Below, piece after piece: positions 1 to 6,793 of a stretch of 64,000 bases of DNA. The translations under genes and the position numbers were made by a program. The DNA comes from Bacteroidetes bacterium HGW-Bacteroidetes-10. GTDB taxonomy: Bacteria > Bacteroidota > Bacteroidia > Bacteroidales > UBA932. The stretch is from the NCBI GenBank assembly GCA_002842695.1, contig PHDT01000005.1, positions 1 to 64,000 of the forward strand, written 5' to 3'. The number at the start of each line of letters is the position of its first letter. The stretch's first letter is position 1. The notes beneath the pieces are model-generated. The model saw only the letters and a list, made by a program, of their open reading frames with translations. It made no database searches and was not told the origin of the DNA.

Positions 1-570
1 CACTGGATAAAGGAGGCTGGAGCAAACAAGCTTGTGGTGGGTTCGCAGGCAAGGATTCTTTATGCCGATTCTGAAGGGCGTATGAAAATTGCCCTTGAGA
101 TGAACAGGGCAATAAGGGAGGGAAGAGTATCTGCTCCCATTGTTCTTGGCAGAGACCATCACGATGTTTCAGGAACCGACTCTCCGTACAGGGAGACATC
201 AAACATATATGACGGATCTTCATTTACTGCCGATATGGCAATTCAGAATGTAATCGGGGACTCGTTCCGCGGTGCAACATGGGTATCTGTACACAATGGC
301 GGAGGTGTTGGCTGGGGAGAAGTAATAAATGGCGGATTCGGAATGGTTATTGACGGAAGCGAGGATGCAGACAGAAGAATAAAAAATATGCTTCACTGGG
401 ATGTGAACAACGGAATTTCAAGAAGAGCATGGGCAAGAAACAAGGGTGCCATCTTTGCCATTAAAAGAGAAATGGAGAGGACACCCCTGCTGACTGTTAC
501 TATACCGAATATTGCAGACGATGAGTTAATCGCCAAGACCGCTGATCATATTTTCAACAGCAAATCCTAA
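1..570 (+). CDS. hutU: Urocanate hydratase, C-terminal part (5' end outside window)
   Basis: The frame is open from base 1 and ends in TAA, giving 189 residues of the C-terminal part. Urocanase converts urocanate to imidazolonepropionate with tightly bound NAD+ in the cytoplasmic histidine degradation pathway. The visible stretch carries family-typical blocks: ARILYADSEGRMKIA, GRDHHDVSGTDSPYRE, SNIYDGSSF, and a glycine-rich VHNGGGVGWGE segment. The active-site region lies upstream and is not seen. No other hut gene follows, so the rest of the histidine pathway is either upstream or elsewhere. The last 45 bp overlap the convergent lipocalin gene. Identification is firm because these blocks are very conserved. 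Confidence 0.95.
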   Translation, partial: HWIKEAGANKLVVGSQARILYADSEGRMKIALEMNRAIREGRVSAPIVLGRDHHDVSGTDSPYRETSNIYDGSSFTADMAIQNVIGDSFRGATWVSVHNGGGVGWGEVINGGFGMVIDGSEDADRRIKNMLHWDVNNGISRRAWARNKGAIFAIKREMERTPLLTVTIPNIADDELIAKTADHIFNSKS

Positions 571-1041
571 ACTTGAAGCATAGGCTTTGAGGTCACTTAC
601 TGCCTTTGGATCAGGGTTCCGTTCACGGGCCAGGATCCAGAGGTATTTTCTTCCCGGGTCACCTACTAGTGCAATTGAATAATCCTTATCCACACTCAAC
701 ACCCAGTAATCTCCGGCAAATGGCCAAAAGAAGCTCACCTTGAGCTTTGACGGCTCATTCGGATCGGGAACCCACGCGCGCCCCTTAACCTCCTTGAAGC
801 GGCTCTTCTCTGCAATTACGCGCCCCTGATTGATTACCGTCACATCTCCGTTGTCACGCAGCTCATAAAATGCAGTATTTTCTTCAAGTCCCTCTTCAAA
901 TGTGTTGGGAAGGCGTGATATCTCGTACCACTTACCCATATACCTTTTAATCTCAAAATTCTCCTGGGTATCGAGAACCAGATGCGGCGCTGAACAGGAG
1001 AAGCCAAAGAGTGATGCGATAACCAAAATATATTTCTTCAT
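526..1041 (-). CDS. blc: Lipocalin family lipoprotein (Blc-like)
   Basis: A 171-residue protein. The N-terminus MKKYILVIASLFGFSC looks like a lipoprotein signal with Cys16 as lipidation site, so it is probably membrane-anchored in the envelope. The lipocalin signature follows at once: YMGKWYEISRLP, then a WVPDPNEPSKLKVSFFWPF segment and YWVLSVDKDYSIALV, as in bacterial Blc, which binds fatty acids or lysophospholipids and has been linked to membrane maintenance. A start 21 bp upstream is possible, but the MKK start gives the sensible signal peptide. The 3' end overlaps hutU by 45 bp on the opposite strand. The ligand is inferred from the family only. Confidence 0.9.
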   Translation of the reverse strand: MKKYILVIASLFGFSCSAPHLVLDTQENFEIKRYMGKWYEISRLPNTFEEGLEENTAFYELRDNGDVTVINQGRVIAEKSRFKEVKGRAWVPDPNEPSKLKVSFFWPFAGDYWVLSVDKDYSIALVGDPGRKYLWILARERNPDPKAVSDLKAYASSLGFAVENMISGLGD

Positions 1042-1091
1042 TATTTTTAAGAATTGTTGCAACTGTTACACTTTATAATTTTCAGACAAAC

Positions 1092-1099
1092 TACTTTTG
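1092..1099 (+). promoter_or_regulatory. -7 box TACTTTTG upstream of the ferredoxin-like gene
   Basis: This is an exact match to the Bacteroidetes -7 consensus TAnnTTTG. It lies 22 bp before the ATG at 1122 in the divergent intergenic region with the lipocalin gene. No clear TTG is visible at the usual upstream spacing. Confidence 0.5.
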
Positions 1100-1121
1100 C
1101 ATCATAAAATTAACAATAAAA

Positions 1122-2048
1122 ATGAAAAGAACAGTAATTAAAATAGATGAAGAGCTTTGCAACGGATGCGGCAATTGTGTTGAGGGATGTCACGAAGGTG
1201 CCCTTCAGCTTATTGACGGAAAGGCTGTAATGATAAGCGACCTCTACTGCGATGGCCTGGGAGCATGTATAGGCGAGTGCCCGGTGGGAGCTATAGAGCT
1301 AATCGAAAAAGAGACTGAGCCATATAATGAAATTGCCGTAATGGAAAGAATATCTTCCAAAGGTGAAAAAGTTGTGCTCGCACACCTTCAGCATCTTAAA
1401 AATCACGGAGAGATGGAGTGGTTTAATCAGGGAGTTGAGTGGTGCAAAGAGAACAACTTCAAACTGGATCTTTCAAAAATTGGTGACCACCCGGCAGTGA
1501 AGGTTGAGGCTCCTCACTCTCATGCACATGCTCACAAACATGCTCCTGAAGTACATTCAAATGAGGGTAAAGGAATGGCCTGCGGATGCCCCGGCTCTAT
1601 GGAGAGGGACTTCAGGGCAGCGGCCCCTGCATTTACACCTGCAAAGGCTCCTCAGATTTCAGGTATGTCAGAACTCCGCCAGTGGCCGGTTCAGCTTCAC
1701 CTGCTTAACCCTGCTGCGGGATACTTTAAGAGTGCAGATGTGCTTCTTGCCTCTGACTGCTCTGCATTCACCCACGGGTCATTCCATGAGACATTTCTGA
1801 AGAACAAAACGCTGGCTATAGCATGCCCTAAACTCGACAGCGCAAAGGAGTCATATGTTGAAAAGCTGGCAATGATGATTGACGAGTCAAAGATTAATAC
1901 TCTCACTGTTCTTATAATGGAAGTTCCCTGCTGCGGAGGTCTTATTCAAATTGCGCAGGCGGCGCGAACTAAGGCCGCAAGAAACATCCCGGTAAAGCAG
2001 ATTGTTATGTCAATCAAAGGCGAGGTTCTGAGCGAGGATTGGGTATAA
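1122..2048 (+). CDS. Ferredoxin-type 4Fe-4S protein with histidine-rich linker
   Basis: A 308-residue soluble protein. Residues 1-60 form a two-cluster ferredoxin domain. The first motif is C13-x2-C16-x2-C19-x3-C23. The second is C43-x5-C49-x3-C53-P, where Leu46 sits at the position of the usual second cysteine, so the second cluster may have an open or non-cysteine ligand. Around residues 132-146 there is a His-rich run (HSHAHAHKHAPEVH), then MACGCPGSMERDF near residue 153, and a VPCCGG motif near residue 268. Proteins of this layout occur in anaerobic Bacteroidetes and Firmicutes with no assigned role. Electron transfer is a family inference. Metal binding by the His run is only a suggestion. 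It appears to be monocistronic and ends at a strong terminator. Confidence 0.75.
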   Translation: MKRTVIKIDEELCNGCGNCVEGCHEGALQLIDGKAVMISDLYCDGLGACIGECPVGAIELIEKETEPYNEIAVMERISSKGEKVVLAHLQHLKNHGEMEWFNQGVEWCKENNFKLDLSKIGDHPAVKVEAPHSHAHAHKHAPEVHSNEGKGMACGCPGSMERDFRAAAPAFTPAKAPQISGMSELRQWPVQLHLLNPAAGYFKSADVLLASDCSAFTHGSFHETFLKNKTLAIACPKLDSAKESYVEKLAMMIDESKINTLTVLIMEVPCCGGLIQIAQAARTKAARNIPVKQIVMSIKGEVLSEDWV

Positions 2049-2080
2049 CTTTTTTCAGTAATCCGTTCTTAATATGAAAT

Positions 2081-2114
2081 AAAAAAAGGAGCTTCTCATG
2101 AGGCTCCTTTTTTT
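2081..2114. terminator. Bidirectional rho-independent terminator
   Basis: AAAAAAAGGAGC at 2081-2092 pairs with GCTCCTTTTTTT at 2103-2114, and CTC/GAG inside the loop extends the stem. The A tract on one side and T tract on the other allow termination of both the ferredoxin gene (+) and the doxX operon (-). Confidence 0.85.
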
Positions 2115-2135
2115 AATTTTTTCTGCAGCAGATTA

Positions 2136-2558
2136 TTACTTTTTCTTCCCGAAAAGCAGATAGTCCAGGGAGAATGATCCTGCACCTGTAAAGAATAACC
2201 CGGCAAAGATAGCCAGATAAATAATTGCCAGTTCTTTAACTGCAACAGGATCTGCCGCGTGTGCAACAAATACTGCAACACCCATGGCAAAAACCAGCGG
2301 AATAGCAGAGAGTCTGGTAAGCAGACCAAGAACAATCATAATTGCAGCAACAAATTCAGCTGCAATAAGAAGAATCACAGACAATGATGTTCCAATTCCA
2401 AGCGGGTCGAATCCGCCTGCAACCATATTGTCGAAGTTCTGGATTTTTGACCATCCGTGGGTCATCATCAGCAGACCTGCAGCTGCGCGGATAATGAGCA
2501 AAGCGAGAGAAATAGTCTTCTCTTTTGCCGGAGCACCGTAAAGTAAAAATTTAATCAT
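2136..2558 (-). CDS. DoxX family membrane protein
   Basis: 140 residues with four predicted hydrophobic segments (about 18-36, 56-78, 82-102 and 108-125). The GLLMMTHGWSKIQNF motif in the first helix is typical of DoxX/DoxD-like proteins, a family that includes a subunit of an archaeal thiosulfate:quinone oxidoreductase and many small redox-linked membrane proteins. It is the last gene of a leftward operon with a thioredoxin lipoprotein, a MarR regulator and a DUF302 protein (20 bp gap to DUF302). The neighbours support a role in thiol or sulfur redox balance at the membrane, but no substrate can be read from the sequence. Confidence 0.85.
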   Translation of the reverse strand: MIKFLLYGAPAKEKTISLALLIIRAAAGLLMMTHGWSKIQNFDNMVAGGFDPLGIGTSLSVILLIAAEFVAAIMIVLGLLTRLSAIPLVFAMGVAVFVAHAADPVAVKELAIIYLAIFAGLFFTGAGSFSLDYLLFGKKK

Positions 2559-2578
2559 ACTTGTGATAGATTTAAGAA

Positions 2579-2977
2579 TTAGTACTGTTTAACAAGTGGT
2601 TCCAAAATATGTTCAATATCATTGAATGCCAGGGTCATCACCTTTTCGGTAACTCCTCCGGCCTGAGCTGCGAGAACACCGGAATTCATTCTTGAAATAT
2701 ACACTTTACCTTCTGTAGTTGCATATACAGAAATACGGCACGGCATAAGGGAAGAGTATATTCTCTGTTCGTCCAGGCTTAGCATCTGAACAGAATAGTC
2801 CGGACGGCAAACCTCTACAACTGTAACAGGTGGCACATCATATCCGTGTTTTGCAAGAGATTGATGGAGATGGTGCATATGCAGCACGTTCCACTTGGTA
2901 TTTTCAAGTGCTGCCAGTATTTTTTCCACAGTCTCTTCTACGCTGTATTTACTTTCGTTATTTATAAACATTTCCAT
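2579..2977 (-). CDS. DUF302 domain protein
   Basis: 132 residues, almost entirely one DUF302 domain. The recognisable parts are the VVEVCRPDYSVQML segment, the PCRISVYATTEGKVYISRMN core and the C-terminal VMTLAFNDIEHIL helix. Two conserved cysteines lie in the ECRP and PCRI motifs. No signal peptide is visible, so it is probably cytoplasmic. The molecular function of DUF302 is not established. It often sits beside redox or sulfur genes, as it does here: 5 bp after marR and 20 bp before doxX. Confidence 0.85.
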   Translation of the reverse strand: MEMFINNESKYSVEETVEKILAALENTKWNVLHMHHLHQSLAKHGYDVPPVTVVEVCRPDYSVQMLSLDEQRIYSSLMPCRISVYATTEGKVYISRMNSGVLAAQAGGVTEKVMTLAFNDIEHILEPLVKQY

Positions 2978-2982
2978 GATTA

Positions 2983-3339
2983 TCAGATTATTTGTTTAAC
3001 AAAATGCTCAAGAGGCTCAGTTAGCTGAATATCTGAACTCTCTATCTCGGACAGTTTTTCGTGTCCTGAACTGGTGAGTACAAAATACATCTGTCTCTTG
3101 TCTCTTTCACCGAGTACTCTTTCAATGTACCCTCTCTCCTCTACCGACCGGAGTAATTTGGATGTGTTGGAGCAGGTGAGATTTATCTCCTCTGCTATCT
3201 CTCCCGAAGATAGTCTTTTATCTTTAAGACAACAAAGAACCATACCTTCGTTCAGGCACATCTCGTGCTCCTTATGAAATTTTGTTTCAAAATCTGTTAT
3301 CGAACGGCATACATCCCTTATTGCGCATAGCTTTTTCAT
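2983..3339 (-). CDS. Short MarR-type winged-helix regulator, cysteine-rich
   Basis: 118 residues from the ATG at 3339, which is preceded by a GAGGA-like site. An upstream in-frame start would run into the thioredoxin gene. A winged helix-turn-helix occupies about residues 29-95 (LSSGEIAEEINLTCSNTSKLLRSVEERGYIERV, then RDKRQMYFVLTSSG as the wing). It has six cysteines (5, 11, 28, 36, 37, 56), which would suit a thiol-based redox switch. It is clearly paralogous to the regulator at 3994, and Cys5 and Cys36 align between them. It is co-transcribed with trx, DUF302 and doxX and probably autoregulates that operon. The inducer is unknown. Confidence 0.85.
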   Translation of the reverse strand: MKKLCAIRDVCRSITDFETKFHKEHEMCLNEGMVLCCLKDKRLSSGEIAEEINLTCSNTSKLLRSVEERGYIERVLGERDKRQMYFVLTSSGHEKLSEIESSDIQLTEPLEHFVKQII

Positions 3340-3349
3340 AATTATTCCT

Positions 3350-3853
3350 CTATCTTTTAAGCAGAGTCTTTTCAATTGCATTCTTGATCACATCCTTTGG
3401 AAGTGCACCCTGAGCAACCTGAGGATCTTCACCCATTGGTATAAAAAGCATTGTGGGAATACTTCTGATTCCAAAAGCCGAAGCAAGCTCTGTCTCTGCC
3501 TCTGTATCTACTTTATATATATAAATCTCACCATGATATTCTGCTGCAAGTTCTTCAAGAATTGGGGCAAGTGTCTTGCACGGGCCGCACCATGATGCAT
3601 AAAAGTCTACTATTGCAGGTTTGTCGCCCAGATATTTCCACTCAGTTGAATTCTTTTCGTAGTTAACTACTTTCTGAAGGAACTGTGCTTTTGTAAGATG
3701 GATTGTCTTAACTGCAGAGTTTTTTCCCGATTCGGCCGCATCTGAAATTGATCCGGCAGGCCGATTCTCTCCGTTTTTGCTGCTTGCAGAACTGCATCCA
3801 GGAACTGCAATTGCCAATGTTAACAATAATATTGTAAAATGTTTCAGTTTCAT
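3350..3853 (-). CDS. Thioredoxin-fold lipoprotein
   Basis: 167 residues. The N-terminus MKLKHFTILLLTLAIAVPGC is a lipoprotein signal with Cys20 as the likely lipidated residue. A low-complexity linker (about residues 21-48) precedes a full thioredoxin domain with DFYASWCGPCKTLAPIL (active site CGPC) and the cis-proline motif SIPTML. The CGPC sequence is that of reducing cytoplasmic thioredoxin, but the signal places it outside the inner membrane, where it would act as a disulfide reductase or oxidoreductase. It is first in the leftward trx-marR-DUF302-doxX operon, 10 bp before marR, and has a good promoter upstream. Confidence 0.92.
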   Translation of the reverse strand: MKLKHFTILLLTLAIAVPGCSSASSKNGENRPAGSISDAAESGKNSAVKTIHLTKAQFLQKVVNYEKNSTEWKYLGDKPAIVDFYASWCGPCKTLAPILEELAAEYHGEIYIYKVDTEAETELASAFGIRSIPTMLFIPMGEDPQVAQGALPKDVIKNAIEKTLLKR

Positions 3854-3884
3854 AAAAAATTTGATTTCTCTTTGTTTACATTTG

Positions 3885-3914
3885 CAAAATTAAATATAAT
3901 TTCCATTAAAACAA
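3885..3914 (-). promoter_or_regulatory. Promoter of the trx-marR-DUF302-doxX operon
   Basis: Read on the minus strand, TAATTTTG (3885-3892) matches the -7 consensus TAnnTTTG, and TTG (3912-3914) lies 19 bp upstream, the usual Bacteroidetes -33 spacing. The predicted transcript start is about 25-30 nt before the thioredoxin ATG at 3853. Confidence 0.7.
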
Positions 3915-3928
3915 ATTTCCATAGGAAA
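3898..3928. repeat. Direct repeat AATTTCCAT x2 plus dyad TTTCCATAGGAAA (operator candidate)
   Basis: AATTTCCAT occurs at 3898-3906 and again at 3914-3922, a 16-bp period. The second copy is part of the dyad TTTCC-ATA-GGAAA (3916-3928). The repeats lie between and over the -7 and -33 elements of the leftward promoter, in the 140-bp region between two MarR genes. This is a natural place for a MarR operator, but binding is inferred. Confidence 0.5.
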
Positions 3929-3993
3929 ATATTTATTTGAAATCTGAGTTATAATTACTTATTTTGTTGAATTATTTATATTAGCAATTAGTT

Positions 3994-4344
3994 ATGGATG
4001 AGATTTGTAGAATTAAGGATTTGTACAGGACATTGTACATATTTGAGAAAGATTTTCAACAGAAATACAGAATAACCATAAATGAGGCTATGCTACTGTG
4101 TGCACTCAAGGATGGTCAGCCAAGAAGTGCAAATGAACTGTGTGAATTCATAGGTCTCTCCAACTCGAGGGGTTCAAGAATTATCAACACATCTGAGGCA
4201 AAAAAACTGATTGAGAGAGAGATGGGCAAAGATGACAAGAGAAAAATGATATTTACATTATCAGACACCGGAAAAATCAAGGTTAATGAAATGGCAAAGG
4301 AAGAACTTGTGATAAGCAACCAGCTCCGCGATCTTCTTAAATAG
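3994..4344 (+). CDS. Short MarR-type winged-helix regulator (paralogue of the 2983 gene)
   Basis: 116 residues. It aligns end to end with the divergent MarR protein: the N-terminal CRIKDLYRTLYIFEKDF matches CAIRDVCRSITDFETKF, followed by the same INEAML-LC-ALKDG helix, an HTH with SANELCEFIGLSNSRGSRIINT, and a wing around DDKRKMIFTLSDTG. It keeps Cys5, Cys36 and Cys50. It is the first gene of a rightward unit with an acyltransferase (7 bp downstream) and an acyl-CoA ligase, so it probably regulates these, itself, or the divergent redox operon. The ligand or redox signal is unknown. Confidence 0.85.
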   Translation: MDEICRIKDLYRTLYIFEKDFQQKYRITINEAMLLCALKDGQPRSANELCEFIGLSNSRGSRIINTSEAKKLIEREMGKDDKRKMIFTLSDTGKIKVNEMAKEELVISNQLRDLLK

Positions 4345-4351
4345 AACATAG

Positions 4352-4912
4352 ATGAAAACAATTTCAAAGTTTATACTTAAAATGATGGGATGGAAGGTTA
4401 TGGAGCCTCCTGTTCCCGAGCCAAAGTGTATAATCCTTGGCGTTCCGCATACCTCTGCTTGGGATTTTGTGGTCTCTTACCTTTACTATCAATCTGAAGG
4501 ACATACTGCAAATATTATGGTCAAAGAGAGTTTCTTCAGATGGCCTTTTGGCAAAATAGTCAGATCAATGGGCGGAATTCCCGTACATCAGGGGAAGGGT
4601 GCAACTCTTGCCAGACAAATGATAGAAGAGTTTGAAAAGAGAGAGGTTATGCACCTTGCGATAGCGCCTGAGGGAACAAGAGCTCGCAATGAAAAGTGGA
4701 AAACCGGCTTTCACACTATAGCGAGGGCTGCAAATGTCCCGGTTTATCTCGGTTATTTCGACTGGGGCAGAAAAGAGGTAGGAAGAGGTGAGAAATTTGA
4801 ACTTACAGATGACGTTCAGGGTGACCTGAAAAGAATAAGACAATGGTATGTGAACAAGGGTGTCAGGGGGAAGTTCAATGAGAACTTTGCTACTGGCAAA
4901 GATTTGGAATGA
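4352..4912 (+). CDS. 1-acylglycerol-3-phosphate acyltransferase family protein (PlsC-like)
   Basis: 186 residues. It has the acyltransferase blocks in order: HTSAWD near residue 33 (the HX4D catalytic motif), SMGGIPVHQGKG near 75, and APEGTRARNEKWKTGF near 107. These define the PlsC superfamily, which moves an acyl chain from acyl-ACP or acyl-CoA onto a lysophospholipid or similar acceptor at the inner membrane. It is shorter than canonical PlsC and lacks a long N-terminal membrane domain, as in the small stand-alone acyltransferases of Bacteroidetes. It sits between a MarR regulator and an AMP-binding acyl ligase, which points to acyl recycling or lysolipid re-acylation rather than primary phosphatidate synthesis. 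Confidence 0.88.
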   Translation: MKTISKFILKMMGWKVMEPPVPEPKCIILGVPHTSAWDFVVSYLYYQSEGHTANIMVKESFFRWPFGKIVRSMGGIPVHQGKGATLARQMIEEFEKREVMHLAIAPEGTRARNEKWKTGFHTIARAANVPVYLGYFDWGRKEVGRGEKFELTDDVQGDLKRIRQWYVNKGVRGKFNENFATGKDLE

Positions 4913-4950
4913 TTGTTGCAGGATTACACTTGACTCATTAATATTTAAAA

Positions 4951-6681
4951 ATGCAATCAAAAGAATTCAATACTTTAAAGGACTTATTTAACTACAGCAT
5001 AGATAAATACAAGGGCAATAACGCTTTCGCATATGTAGACGGTAAATCTTACACTTACGGCCAGCTTGGAGAGGAGACCATAAGAATAAACGAGTTACTT
5101 CTCGAAGCAGGAATTGGTGCCGGAGCTAAAGTGGCTCTTCTTGGGCAGAACATGCCAAACTGGCCTGTCGCATACTTTTCTGCTGTAGCTTTTAACAGAA
5201 TAATCGTACCTGTATTGCCTGACTTCGCAGAAGCGGAGATCAGGAATGTAATAGAACACTCAGAATCTACAGCTCTGTTTGTATCGCAGAGACTTGCAGC
5301 TAAGGTTCCCGCAGATCTTATGGAGAGCCTTAATGTTGTAATTGATCTGGATACTCTTAGGGTAATCAGAAGCAAGTCCGCTCAAAGAGCAGAAATTACC
5401 TCAGATCCCGCCACCGGCGATCTGGCAGCAATTATTTATACTTCCGGCACTACCGGAAATTCAAAGGGAGTAATGCTAAGCCATAAAAACCTCTGCTCTC
5501 AGGTATATGCAGTAAACATACTAAGGCCAACATTCGACTGGGATGTATGGCTATCTGTACTTCCACTCTCTCATACAATGGAAAGCAGTCTTAGCATGCT
5601 TCTGCCAATGACAGCAGGTGCATCTGTGTTTTACATGGAAAAGGCCCCTACCCCATCGCTACTTGTACAGGCACTTGCCAAAGTCAGACCCACAACTATG
5701 CTGAGCGTGCCTCTCATTATTGAGAAGATATACCGCAACAGCATATTACCTAAGTTTAACGGCTCTGCGCTTATGAAAACTATTTACGGTACAACTCCGG
5801 GGAGAAAGCTTCTCAACAGGGTTGCCGGAAAGAAGCTGATGAAGACATTCGGAGGCAGGATACGATTCTTTGGAATTGGAGGAGCAAAGCTTGACGGAAC
5901 AGTTGAACGCTTTTTAATTGAAGCACGATTCCCATATGCTATTGGCTATGGCCTTACTGAAACCGCTCCTCTACTGGCCGGAGCAGTTGGAAAGCAGGTC
6001 AAATGGCAATCAACAGGACCTGCAATGCATGGTGTTACTCTTAGAATTGACAATCCAAATCCTGAAAACGGAGAGGGGGAAATCGTGGCTAAAAGCCCAA
6101 GCGTAATGATGGGATACTACAAAAATCCAGATGCTACAGCTCAGGCATTTACTGCAGACGGATACTTCCGCACCAAGGACCTTGGAATAATTGACCATAC
6201 CGGAAGGCTATTCATTAAAGGGAGACTTTCAAACATGATTCTGGGCCCGAGCGGAGAGAACATCTATCCGGAGGAGATTGAGTCGGTTATCAATGAACAC
6301 CCTATGGTTGCCGAATCTGTGGTTACTCAGTACAAAGGAAAGCTCGTTGCTCTTGTGCACTTCAACCCGGATAAGCTAAAGGCCCTCGAAGAGGCAAAAG
6401 AGGAGGCCATTGCAGTATACTACGAAAAGAAAGAGCAGCTTTTGCATTCGTTTGAAGAGACAAAAGAGCAGTTGCTTCACTCATATGAAGAGACCAAGGA
6501 TGCCGCAGTAAAAATCTTCAATGAAAAAATTGAACAGCTTAAGAAAGAGGTATATGACTATGTTAACACAAGGGTTAACAAGTTCTCAAAAATCTCTGCT
6601 GTAAAGGACCAGCCCCACCAGTTCGAAAAGACAGCTACTCAGAAAATAAAGAGATATCTCTATATGGAAAAGAAGAAATAA
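4951..6681 (+). CDS. Long-chain acyl-CoA (or acyl-ACP) synthetase with hendecad-repeat insertion
   Basis: 576 residues of the adenylate-forming superfamily: AIIYTSGTTGNSKGVMLSH (P-loop, about 157-175), GYGLTETAPLL (about 331), and YFRTKDLGIID followed by FIKGRLSNMI (hinge region). It activates a fatty acid with ATP and joins it to CoA or ACP. The unusual part is residues 483-537, inserted in the C-terminal lid domain before KFSKISAVKDQPHQFEKT: five consecutive 11-residue units such as KEQLLHSFEET and KEQLLHSYEET, predicted to form a long amphipathic helix that could bind membrane. It lies 38 bp after the acyltransferase gene and ends at a strong terminator. Confidence 0.9.
   Translation: MQSKEFNTLKDLFNYSIDKYKGNNAFAYVDGKSYTYGQLGEETIRINELLLEAGIGAGAKVALLGQNMPNWPVAYFSAVAFNRIIVPVLPDFAEAEIRNVIEHSESTALFVSQRLAAKVPADLMESLNVVIDLDTLRVIRSKSAQRAEITSDPATGDLAAIIYTSGTTGNSKGVMLSHKNLCSQVYAVNILRPTFDWDVWLSVLPLSHTMESSLSMLLPMTAGASVFYMEKAPTPSLLVQALAKVRPTTMLSVPLIIEKIYRNSILPKFNGSALMKTIYGTTPGRKLLNRVAGKKLMKTFGGRIRFFGIGGAKLDGTVERFLIEARFPYAIGYGLTETAPLLAGAVGKQVKWQSTGPAMHGVTLRIDNPNPENGEGEIVAKSPSVMMGYYKNPDATAQAFTADGYFRTKDLGIIDHTGRLFIKGRLSNMILGPSGENIYPEEIESVINEHPMVAESVVTQYKGKLVALVHFNPDKLKALEEAKEEAIAVYYEKKEQLLHSFEETKEQLLHSYEETKDAAVKIFNEKIEQLKKEVYDYVNTRVNKFSKISAVKDQPHQFEKTATQKIKRYLYMEKKK
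6397..6561 (+). repeat. Five in-frame 33-bp units encoding 11-residue repeats
   Basis: The units are 6397-6429, 6430-6462, 6463-6495, 6496-6528 and 6529-6561, encoding KEEAIAVYYEK, KEQLLHSFEET, KEQLLHSYEET, KDAAVKIFNEK and IEQLKKEVYDY. Units 2 and 3 differ by one residue but at several synonymous bases, so the duplication is not very recent. Confidence 0.8.
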
Positions 6682-6699
6682 TTGCGTTCTAAATTCCCT

Positions 6700-6741
6700 A
6701 AAAAAAACATCTCCGGCAAAATTGCCGGAGATGTTTTTTTT
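6700..6741. terminator. Strong bidirectional terminator
   Basis: A 20-bp perfect stem (6700-6719 with 6722-6741) around a 2-nt centre, with a GC-rich core (ATCTCCGGCAA) flanked by A8 and T8 tracts. It separates the acyl-CoA ligase gene (+) from the convergent metallophosphatase gene (-) and can serve both. Confidence 0.92.
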
Positions 6742-6793
6742 AGCTTAAAACCAGTGATGTACATCTGTCTGAAATCAGAAGAGGGGTAACATA

